Source of the DNA: Tritrichomonas musculus
Taxonomy: Eukaryota > Parabasalia > Tritrichomonadida > Tritrichomonadidae
Assembly (NCBI GenBank): GCA_039105265.1
Contig: JAPFFF010000013.1
Location: 3,720,001-3,784,000 of the forward strand
Direction of reading: 5' to 3'
DNA: 64,000 nt
The position numbers and the translations under genes are program-made. Positions 21,001 to 28,534 of the stretch are shown here, piece by piece. The notes under the pieces are model-generated. The model was not told the DNA's origin and searched no databases. It saw only the letters and a list, made by a program, of their open reading frames with translations. Each line of letters opens with the position of its first letter. The stretch's first letter is position 1.

Positions 21001-22157
21001 AGCCTGATGTTGATAAAGCAATTCACTACTTTTTACTTGCATCAAAGCAAAATGATCAAGAAGCTCTATATAATCTTGGAGAAATATATGAAAATGGAAA
21101 ATATATTAAAAGAGATATCAATAAAGCAATTAATTATTACACTCTTGCTGCTGATCAAAATTGTTCTATTGCACAGCTTAAATTAGGCTATATAAATTTG
21201 TTAGGTAAATATGTTGGTCAAGATATTGCCAAAGCAATTCATTATTTGTCACTTGCATCTATGCAAAATAATCCAGATGCTGAGTATATTCTTGGTGAAA
21301 TTTATAAAACTGATCATTATGTTTATAGAAATATCAATAAAGCAATTTTTTATTATTCTCTTGCTTCAAATAATAATCATTCAGGTGCTCAATATATTCT
21401 TGGAATAATTTATTATTCAGGTTATTATGTTGATAAAGATACTAAAAAAGGAACATATTATTTAATTTTATCCTCTAAAAATGGAAATAGACAAGCAAAT
21501 TTTGCACATGGTTTTTTACTTCATGAAGGACGAAATATTAAAAAAAATATTAATGAAGCTATTCATTATTATAAAGAAGCTTCATCGTTTAATAATCAAT
21601 ATGCCAAAAACAATCTTGGAATTATTTTCAAAAACGGTTTTGGCAATGAAATTAACCAAAATATTGGATTATCTATTGAATATTTTAAAGAATCAATCAA
21701 ACAAAATAAAGATTGTTTATCGATGTATAATTTAGCTCACATTTATATATATAACGATACAATTAAAGATAAAGATAATGAAGCCGTTGATTTATTAATA
21801 GAATCGTCAGAGAACTTTTATTATTCACAAATATTATTAAGTTTATTCTTAATTAAAAAATTTGGCTTCGATATGAAAATAATAAAAAGCGAATTTGAAA
21901 ACAAATTCAAAATATCAAAACATTTATGTTGCAAACTATTATCAATAATTAATAATATAATTAATGGAGGAAAAATATTGTATAATTATTTATTTGATTC
22001 ATATCGGAAGATAGATTTTTTATATAATGTTGAATTAATTGACATACAAACTTCTGATCTTGATAGGATTGATTTAAATCAAAATAATCGATCAAAATCA
22101 TATATAAAAGATATTACATCTGAGTTTTATAATGGATTTGGTCATGATTTATGTTGA
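18021..22157 (+). CDS. Protein kinase with ~23 Sel1 repeats
   Basis: A 1,378-aa protein in three parts. Residues 1-190 are an unannotated N-terminal domain shared with the two kinase-Sel1 genes at 34882 and 55721. Residues about 203-430 are a protein kinase: weak glycine loop LGIGTFVV, lysine K230 in FAVKM, catalytic loop IIRDIKPNNI with His replaced by Ile316 but Asp318 kept, and DFG replaced by DFD (336-338). The metal-binding Asp and catalytic Asp survive, so activity is possible. From about 435 to 1270 lie about 23 Sel1 repeats of 36 residues (consensus AQYNLGxIYxxGxxVxxDIxKAI), a TPR-like protein-binding solenoid. The tail ends EFYNGFG plus four residues, a motif shared by the other two. 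Probably a cytosolic signalling scaffold. Start chosen at the ATG opening MITSILDF. Confidence 0.9.
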   Translation: MITSILDFHELLANGTIKFANYRFNQVIMNYDFTIIEKDFPPEFEQKQKIDVNLKNSKILIINYNVTFNKIAGEEYLIICFEKTLIILKQTLISFVYTLLSNNPGMYVCFLNNSQTFFKKPLINQIIKDDSIFEEEIQALTDNFNLKKTNNFIFRLWPFISPCISGYLIKKSYFKKSYDRIQYFFTSQNAISPNNNITEDDYVELRILGIGTFVVKLVYYIEKGELFAVKMPVNINKETTKLMEREKNNYIKVNYPLLPIYYGSVKDKGYHVIEFINGLTLVDIKKRKKFSKKDIFSIVFELMLIVEYFHLNNLIIRDIKPNNIMIDENNAIVMIDFDRVVENINRTHTHDISNIYEAPEVKENELYSYKSDIFSMVMTIKDIMNEKEYNEVDEIFKDCINENPDKRPFVTEIVEKLYEKFKFVFTNESLCYLHDNPEVQFSRGCLYGKGEYVPQNFKKAIHYFTLAAEQNHIDAQYNLGVIFSEGKIVQQDINKAIYYLTLAADQNQVDAQLLLGRIFYEGVIVQQDIHKAIYYLTLAANQDHPIAQNNLASIYFDNRFVPRNIEKAIHYYSLAVKQNSQEAQYNLALIYESGQYVSRDIKKAIYYFSLAASQNDPDSQYALASIYERGEYVPRDIKKAIHYLSLAAKNNHPKAQFLLASRYLKGENVPQDNKKAIQYYILSANQNYHEAQYNLGVLYERGEIVTKNINKAIQYYILAANQNLAQAQYNLGVIYTEGKHVAKDINKAIYYYSLSANQNYRDAQFNLGLVFILEKSIQRNINKAIYYLTLAADQNCVKSQFILGRIYILGDHSIRNVKKGIHYLMLAANQNHIESQFNLGVIFESAKFVLRDINKAIHYYTLAANQNFKNAQFNLGIIYEKGEYVARDINKAIYYFTQAANQNHSGAQNSLGTIFISGEFVPKDFKKAIHYYSLAEEQNNKDAQYNLGLIYLLGEDIPYDIDKAIYYISLAAKQNHLRALYNLGALYINGKYVKPDVDKAIHYFLLASKQNDQEALYNLGEIYENGKYIKRDINKAINYYTLAADQNCSIAQLKLGYINLLGKYVGQDIAKAIHYLSLASMQNNPDAEYILGEIYKTDHYVYRNINKAIFYYSLASNNNHSGAQYILGIIYYSGYYVDKDTKKGTYYLILSSKNGNRQANFAHGFLLHEGRNIKKNINEAIHYYKEASSFNNQYAKNNLGIIFKNGFGNEINQNIGLSIEYFKESIKQNKDCLSMYNLAHIYIYNDTIKDKDNEAVDLLIESSENFYYSQILLSLFLIKKFGFDMKIIKSEFENKFKISKHLCCKLLSIINNIINGGKILYNYLFDSYRKIDFLYNVELIDIQTSDLDRIDLNQNNRSKSYIKDITSEFYNGFGHDLC

Positions 22158-22422
22158 ATTTTTTTTTCCCCTTTTTAAAATTTCACTCATAATTAATAAA
22201 GAATCATATCTTTATTTGCATTAATTTTATTATTATTATTCTTAAATAAACATTGTTCATACATATGATAATATGGAATTGGTGATTAGATGAAGTTTTT
22301 ATAGTTATATTACAAATAATTGAAAATAATTAATTATAATGTTGAATTATATTCGTTTTATATGTATATATATAATCAATAATTTTCAAAAATTAAATGT
22401 AATTTATTCAAAATCATAAAAA

Positions 22423-23228
22423 TTAAATATCCTCAAATTTTTCAGTAAGAATTTTTCCAGTGATAACGCACACTGGATTTTTGTTAGATTCAACAAACCT
22501 TTTAAGTTCATCTTTATCATAATAAACTCCAGTAGAAGCCATGAATAGGTTTTCTTTTTTAATTACTTTTCCAGAAATTTGGGAGAACAAATGTTGTGGA
22601 ACATATTTTTCTTCTGGAAGAGTGAAATCAGAAGGAATTTCATTAACAATATTGTTAACGTAATCATTAAAGTCATTCTTTGCATTCAATTGAGCAGATT
22701 TTCTAACCAATTCTTCGAATTTATCATAATCATTTTTAAGCAAGTCGTAGCATTCGACATGAATTGGTGTCTCAAATGTCTGAAAATAGAAAAGATTCTT
22801 TATTTCATGAATAATATCGATCACGTGTTTGGACGACATATAACCTTTTTCGAGAGAATGGATGCAAATTTTCCCATCTGATGAAACATTCAAATGATAA
22901 GGAACAGTTATTAATCTGAACGATGGATGTTGTCTTGGATAAAGTTCAGAAAAATGGACAAGTAAATACTACCATTTTTTTTCATATGGAGTTCCATCTG
23001 GTTCTTTCAATAAAACTTTCCAATAATTAAAGGCGGCATTATTAATATAGATTTTAACGTCTGGATCATAAATGTCACTATATGGATTAATCATTTTTGC
23101 AGCTAGAACGATTTCTTTTAATATTCTTCTCTTTCTATTATTTGGATTTATTTCTTGATTCTTTGCACATGCAGAAGAAGGCGTTGCAAATCGAACATGT
23201 TCATTAGTTGCAACTAATAAAACTCTGT
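22423..23228 (-). pseudogene. E2 ubiquitin-conjugating enzyme fused to a U-box-like domain, broken by one stop
   Basis: Read on the minus strand, the frame from about 23228 to 22423 encodes an E2 fold: helix RRILKEIVLAAK, YWKVLLKEPDGTPYE, HFSELYPRQHPSFRLI, then HLNVSSDGKICI with the catalytic Cys in the usual place, and the C-terminal helices. The last 58 residues, from VPQHLFSQISGKV through TGVYYDKDELKRF to PVCVITGKILTEK, follow a CHIP-type U-box, the E3 domain that recruits E2s. E2 and E3 parts would thus sit in one chain. One in-frame TAG (22969-22971) lies in the E2 core between YEKKW and YLLVHF, and no good start ATG is seen beyond 23228, where a 20-bp palindrome lies. It is a pseudogene, or an active gene with a sequence error. 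Confidence 0.7.
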
Positions 23229-23240
23229 TTAAACAGAGTT
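23221..23240. repeat. Perfect 20-bp palindrome
   Basis: AACTCTGTTT followed by its exact reverse complement AAACAGAGTT. It sits at the upstream limit of the E2-U-box frame and 67 bp before the ATG at 23307, in the divergent intergenic space. Confidence 0.7.
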
Positions 23241-23306
23241 ATTATTTTCTGATTTATAAATTGATTGATTTGTTGATTTCTTTATCAAAAATCAAAGAAG
23301 AAAAAG

Positions 23307-23828
23307 ATGAAAAAAGAAGAAAAAGAAGAAGATAAAAAGCATTCATTGTTAAATAAACCAGTTGTTTCTAGATTAATGAAACCACTTTTATCATGTTTCA
23401 CATGTAATTATGAATTGAATTCAATTGCTCCACGAATTTGTTTCACTGAAAAGAAGCCTGATTTTGTCAATGTTGAAAATGTGAATGGCCAATACAATGG
23501 ACAAAATCTGCAATTTTATAAGAAGAGATGTTCATATGTACCTTTGAATTTATCGACATATTCGAATAATCATTTCATCATAGCAATTGGAAAGACACTT
23601 TATTCATTCGATGAAGAAACATATGAAATTCATCAAACACTTCAATTGAATGAAGAATTATTATCAGTAAAGCAAGCTAAGTCAACCAAAGATTTTCTAA
23701 TTTTGACGTCTTTGAAATCCGTTGTTGTTGTCAATGCGAACAACTTCACTAAAAATGCGACAATTTCACCAAAGAATCTTAATGAAAACAACTTGATCAT
23801 TCAAAAAGTTGATTTAAGCAAAATGTGA
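23307..23828 (+). CDS. Hypothetical protein, propeller-blade-like C-terminal half
   Basis: A 173-aa frame starting with a K/E-rich stretch. Residues about 90-165 read as successive short beta strands of the type seen in beta-propellers: FIIAIGKTLYSFDEETYEIHQ, then a strand FLILTSLKSVVVVN followed by ANNFTKNATI. That is too short for a whole propeller. It may be the 5' fragment of a longer WD40/propeller gene whose remainder is gone. It is divergent from the broken E2-U-box gene. I cannot name a family. Confidence 0.4.
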   Translation: MKKEEKEEDKKHSLLNKPVVSRLMKPLLSCFTCNYELNSIAPRICFTEKKPDFVNVENVNGQYNGQNLQFYKKRCSYVPLNLSTYSNNHFIIAIGKTLYSFDEETYEIHQTLQLNEELLSVKQAKSTKDFLILTSLKSVVVVNANNFTKNATISPKNLNENNLIIQKVDLSKM

Positions 23829-24112
23829 AAAGATCATGCCGTTTACTTTTAAGAATTCCATTTTTAAATTAAATAAACGATCATAATTCACTAAATAAAT
23901 CCCAAAAAAGGTCAATATAAATCAACTTTTTTACAAAATCTACAACCAAAAAATGCTCATAAATTTAATATATTATTAATTGATGTTTAATTTATCTATA
24001 TGCAAAATATAAGAATATTTTAAAAGAGATTTTTTTGTCGCTATATCTAAATGTAATCAAATAAGATTTTATTTTTTCAATTTTTTTTTTATACAATCAT
24101 ATTCATTATATA
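23829..24112. other. Intergenic DNA, nothing recognised
   Basis: AT-rich; no open frame or repeat supported. Confidence 0.4.
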
Positions 24113-24114
24113 TA

Positions 24115-24887
24115 CAGCTGTTTCGGAAATAGATTAGAATTTTTTGGGAATAAAATAGTAACCGTTTTATTTTTTTGGAAATTAAATATTTTTTTTTGGA
24201 AATAAAATAGGAACGATCATTTTATATTCAATTTTATCATACTTAAAAACCGAATTAAAAGATAGATTAAAGAAATTTTATGGCGTTTTACACATTATTA
24301 TGTTAATATATACGCGAGTTTTGTTTTTAACTGTTCAATATGAAACATAGAGTATGTTATAGTGTTTTTAATAAGATATTACAAAAATATTGTTTTCATC
24401 CCAAATTACTCAATAAAATCTTCAATTTATTGACAATTATGCATTTTTTATGATTTTTAATATGAAAATTGATGATAATGTATATTTTGAAAAAACTCTT
24501 TCATTAATGAAAAAATCACTTTATTTATGATTATTAGTGATTATTATATCGAATTTGAAAAGAAATTTCCTTTTTGTTTTATCCAGGATATAATTTAAAA
24601 AAGATATTATGTAATCGGTGAAATATCAATTATAAAGTATCTTTTTAATAACATCTGTCAAAATATATTAAATTGGCAAAAGATTGTTTAGATGTAATTA
24701 ATATTTGCTTCTGATTTAAATGTTTTTCATCAACAAAAAAACTAGAAATTGAATGCAAAATAATCGTTCACTATTTTATTTCCAAAAAAAAATATTTTAT
24801 TTCCAAAAATATTTTAGCGGTTTTATAAACCATTCAAATCATGCTATTTTATTTCCAAAAAATTCTAATCTATTTCCGAAACAGCTG
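24115..24887. mobile_element. Mariner-like MITE with TA target duplication
   Basis: A 773-bp element between TA dinucleotides (24113-24114 and 24888-24889). Its terminal inverted repeats are about 45 bp long and nearly perfect: both ends read CAGCTGTTTCGGAAATAGAT inward and continue as TAGAATTTTTTGG and a GGAATAAAATAG/GGAAATAAAATAG variant. TA duplications and CAG-type ends are characteristic of Tc1/mariner. No transposase frame exists, so it is non-autonomous. Inner parts repeat the TTGGAAATAAAATA word. A truncated relative lies at 58770-58932. Confidence 0.8.
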
Positions 24888-24931
24888 TACTTCTAATGCT
24901 TTCTTGAACGATTCAAGGTCTGACCCTGGAA

Positions 24932-24956
24932 TTTCGGAAATAGATTAGAATTTTTT
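24932..24956 (+). repeat. Solo piece of the mariner-like terminal repeat
   Basis: The 25 bp from TTTCGGAAATAGATTAGAA into a T-run match the TIR of 24115-24887. Here they are preceded by GGTCTGACCCTGGAA, unlike that element's end. This points to an older or related element end beside it. Confidence 0.5.
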
Positions 24957-24970
24957 ATAAGATAGAACCT

Positions 24971-25098
24971 TCTGCTTCGGATATATACATAAATTGCTTT
25001 ATAACTAACTAAATGTATATACGAATTCTTTAGTACTAAATCTGCTTCGGATATATACAGCAGTATATACCATAAATTGCTTTATAACTAACTAAATG
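24971..25098 (+). repeat. Imperfect tandem duplication at the 3' end of the DUF3447-LRR gene
   Basis: Segments 24971-25015 and 25041-25098 both read TCTGCTTCGGATATATACA ... CATAAATTGC ... AACTAACTAAATG. The second has 13 extra bases. The second copy overlaps the stop codon of the minus-strand gene, so the 3' end of that gene and its flank were duplicated outward. Confidence 0.6.
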
Positions 25099-27602
25099 AA
25101 TTTAATACCAGACATAAATGCCTTATCACCAATTCTAGTTACAGAAGAAGGAATCGATATTTCTTTCAATGACGAACATCCAATAAAAGCACAATCTTCA
25201 ATTGAAGTAACTGAAGAAGGAATTGTTATTTCCTTCAAAGCAGAACATTTTTCAAAAGTTCCTTCTTTTATTGATGAAACAGAAGATGGAATTGCTATCT
25301 GCCTTAGCGAAGTACATTTGCTGAAGGCATGATGCCCAATTTCAGTAACAGAAAGAGGCAATGTTATTTCATCCAACGAGGAACATTTGTAAAAAGCATA
25401 AAAACCGATATTTTTAACTGAATTTGGAATTGTCACTTTTTTCAATGAACAGCAGCTTTCAAAGCAATTACATCCAATATGCGTTGTTGAGAAAGGTATT
25501 GTTACTTCGGTCAATGAATTAAGACCTGCAAAAGCATGATGTCCAATTATGAGAGGAGAAAGAGAAGTTGGAACATCAGCTAATGAATCAAAAGTGGATG
25601 AAACGGTTATTTGTGAAAGTGATGAACAGTAATCGAATGCAGATTCTTCAATTGAAATGGCAGAAGGAGGAAATTTAATTCGTTTCAATGATCGACAACG
25701 ATTGAATGCCATTTTACTAATTGAAATTTTTGATGATTGTGAAGTGTCACTTTTATCAGCTGAAAAAATTATTTCATCAAATGCACAACTCTCAAAAGCA
25801 TTTTCACCAATTGTTAATTCTGAAGAATTAATCAATAATTCTTTTAACGAATAACACCAAGCGAAAGCATTATCGCCAATTGTAACCTGAGAAGAAAGTA
25901 TTGTTAATTCCTTCAGTGCCGAACATTTGAAGAAAGCATTGCTACCAATTGTGATTTGTGAAGATGTTATTTTTATCTTTTTTAATTTACGACAACAGTT
26001 GAAAGCAAATTTCCCAATGGATTCAATGGAAGGAGGAATGTTCACATGAACCAAATTTGAAAACTTATCGAATGCTAAATTATTAATTGAACAAATTGAA
26101 CGTGAAAAAGTGAGATGTGTCAATGAATCATCATAAAACATCGAGTTTCCAAATATTCCCATAGCTGGATAAATTACAATCTTTTTAATTTTTTTATGGT
26201 CATCTTCAGAAAAGAAAACATCAGCAAACTCAATTCTCTGACGTAATGCAAAATCACAATATATAGACTTGCAAATATCTGAACGTTTCTGTTCTTCTCT
26301 ATATGAACTATTCATATTAGAAGCATCTCCGTCATTTGATAACAATCTTTTCCTCAATCTTATCTTATTCATTACCATTACAAGCTTGAAAAGCTCGCTG
26401 TAACCATATTCGTACAAATAGAAAGAATCGTTTAAATGAAATTTTGAAGGTAAAAAAGAATAATTGTGATATAACAAAATCCTTGATAAAACTCTTTCTT
26501 TCTTCCTGATATTGCTATCTTGCTCAAAAAAGTTGTCTTCGAAATAACTAGCAATGCTATTATGATGGCATTTAATAGATTCAATGAAGCAGTTTTTATA
26601 TTTATATTTGTTTTTTGAATGCTTTTTCTTCTTACTTCTTTTATGTGGCGGTTTTACTCCAGATGATTCAAGAAGATGAATAAGTTCAGCATTTTGTGAA
26701 TGAATTGAATAACGCCACAATGAACGTTTTAATTCAACACCATTCAATTTTAAATATTGAAAAATTTGAATAGATCCAAAAAATGCTGAGTATTCAATTA
26801 ATGTCGTATTTTTTTGCTCAATTAAGAAAGAATTTGTCTCAAAAATAGATGGTTCAACTATGCTATTCAATGGATAATTTGTTCGTGTTACATATGAAAT
26901 AAATTCTTCAATCATGTCCTGTCGAATTAAAGAACAAATGTGCGAGTCATTCTCTCCTTCATGACGCTTCTCTTCAAAACGATCAAAAATGTTCGAATTT
27001 ATTGATAAAAGCTCATTTTTGATTACTTCGGTTTGCTGTTCTCCATTGAATCCTTTGATTTCAGGATAGAAAAAGTGGCGATAATGGTTATCGTTTGCCT
27101 CAATTATAGAAATTTTTTTATTGATGTTATTATCAAAAGTTAATATTTTGTTTTCAAAAAGAAAAAGAAGAATTATCTTGTTGCTTTCGAATATATCATA
27201 AATTTCGCTATTTAAGAAGGTTTTCCAAATTTGGTCTTTTAAATTTCGAATTATGATGAAAATTTTTTTGAAAAAGTGTTCATTCCGGTGATGATTATTT
27301 GCTATACTCGCTATTAATTGGAGTATTTCCACTAATTTTTCTCGATCATTTTCATAATGGTTTGTTTTAATAATATCTAAAATATTTTCTTCGTTTTCAT
27401 CAACATTTTCTAGAAAAATTATAAGATTGTCATAAAATTCTTTCTTTTGGTTAATATATTCTGCAATTTCTTGTTTAATTACAGTTTGATCTAATGCCCC
27501 AAAGTCATTTTGACGCCGATATCCATCTACAGAGATTCTTGTTCTATCTATTTCACTTCCATTTGATAAAACTCGTTGTGGTGTTGAATAATAATTACTC
27601 AT
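25092..27602 (-). CDS. DUF3447-like ankyrin-family N-terminus fused to BspA-like LRR_5 repeats
   Basis: An 836-aa protein. Residues about 45-390 match the trichomonad DUF3447 type: a helical N-terminus, then SLIRQDMIEEFISYV and the diagnostic LIEYSAFFGSIQIFQYL, followed by ankyrin-like helices and a Lys-rich patch (about 325-340). From about 480 to the end run some 14 BspA/TlpA-type LRR_5 repeats of 23 residues with consensus IPSSVTSIGDxAFxxCSSLKEIT. Surface BspA proteins bind host matrix, but this one has no signal peptide or TM, so an intracellular protein-binding role is likelier. The start ATG at 27602 is followed by a Ser/Arg-rich leader. The same N-terminal module is fused to ankyrins instead at 38895. 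Partner unknown. Confidence 0.85.
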   Translation of the reverse strand: MSNYYSTPQRVLSNGSEIDRTRISVDGYRRQNDFGALDQTVIKQEIAEYINQKKEFYDNLIIFLENVDENEENILDIIKTNHYENDREKLVEILQLIASIANNHHRNEHFFKKIFIIIRNLKDQIWKTFLNSEIYDIFESNKIILLFLFENKILTFDNNINKKISIIEANDNHYRHFFYPEIKGFNGEQQTEVIKNELLSINSNIFDRFEEKRHEGENDSHICSLIRQDMIEEFISYVTRTNYPLNSIVEPSIFETNSFLIEQKNTTLIEYSAFFGSIQIFQYLKLNGVELKRSLWRYSIHSQNAELIHLLESSGVKPPHKRSKKKKHSKNKYKYKNCFIESIKCHHNSIASYFEDNFFEQDSNIRKKERVLSRILLYHNYSFLPSKFHLNDSFYLYEYGYSELFKLVMVMNKIRLRKRLLSNDGDASNMNSSYREEQKRSDICKSIYCDFALRQRIEFADVFFSEDDHKKIKKIVIYPAMGIFGNSMFYDDSLTHLTFSRSICSINNLAFDKFSNLVHVNIPPSIESIGKFAFNCCRKLKKIKITSSQITIGSNAFFKCSALKELTILSSQVTIGDNAFAWCYSLKELLINSSELTIGENAFESCAFDEIIFSADKSDTSQSSKISISKMAFNRCRSLKRIKFPPSAISIEESAFDYCSSLSQITVSSTFDSLADVPTSLSPLIIGHHAFAGLNSLTEVTIPFSTTHIGCNCFESCCSLKKVTIPNSVKNIGFYAFYKCSSLDEITLPLSVTEIGHHAFSKCTSLRQIAIPSSVSSIKEGTFEKCSALKEITIPSSVTSIEDCAFIGCSSLKEISIPSSVTRIGDKAFMSGIKFI

Positions 27603-27969
27603 TAAAATTAATATACCAAAATTTTATACAAAAAAAAAAAAAAAGATCAATATCTTTACATTTAATATGACATTATGAATATAAATAGTTTAATAAAATT
27701 TTAACTGTAATTATATTATTAATATTTGGTTTGTACTTCATTTAAATTAAGATATTACCGAGATTTTTCTCCAAAAAATATTTTTATTAAAATTACAGCA
27801 TATTAGGAAAACTATTAGTTAGAGACTCTCAACATCCATATTATAAAATTCATATTCAACTTATTAGATTATACACTGCAGGATTTTTCCTATTTGATCA
27901 TTAATTAACTTTTATTATAACATTATAGACATATTATATCCTTAATATCTCTGCAATCAGTTTATTATA
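27603..27969. other. Intergenic DNA between divergent genes
   Basis: AT-rich, with a run of A just upstream of the ATG at 27602. Nothing else was seen. Confidence 0.4.
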
Positions 27970-28444
27970 ATGAAATATAAAAATACTCTAATTTATCATT
28001 TGACTCGTGAGAACTCAAACTTGAACAATAAGATCACAACAATGACAGCCGTTATCAATGAAACATCTAACAAGAGCCAAACAGAATCAAATAACATGAG
28101 AAATGAAATCAAAAACTTAAACAACACAATCCAAATCACCCAATGTAAGGCTAAACAGGATTACCACAACTTAATTCGTGAAATCCAGAACTTAAACTCA
28201 AAGATCAACAACATGACAAAAGAGGACACAAACATCCTGAAAGAACTTGCTGACACACAACGTAAGGCAAGAGAAGATCAAGATAAATTGTGTGCTGAAA
28301 ACCAGAAATTGAACAGCTAAATCATAAACTTGAAAAACTATTCATGATAGATGGATCGACATCATTCAAAAAGCTAAATACCATCTTTGAATGGTTTTCC
28401 CATTCTTTAAAAACCGAGTCTAGTATTAAATTATTACTAATATA
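27970..28444 (+). pseudogene. Coiled-coil protein fragment
   Basis: The frame 27970-28320 encodes 116 aa that are almost wholly coiled coil, with heptad-like LNNKI, EIKNLNNTI, EIQNLNSKINNM and KLCAENQKLNS. The frame stops at 28318-28320. Further coding-like sequence (SFKKLNTIFEWFSHSL and on) continues in a different frame, 28350-28444, so the gene is likely a frameshifted remnant of a longer coiled-coil protein. The function cannot be assigned. It lies tail-to-tail with the kinase-LRR gene ending at 28535. Confidence 0.45.
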
Positions 28445-28534
28445 ATTCAAAAAATTAAGAAGTTAGTTGCACATTTATTATTTAACTATTTGAAAGAAGA
28501 AAAAATATTTTATTTGTGTTCGAATAAATATGTT

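Noticed and set aside
22969-22971. In-frame TAG as a sense codon in a variant genetic code
   Set aside because: TAG ends other genes here (for example 10446 and 25092), so the standard code fits better.
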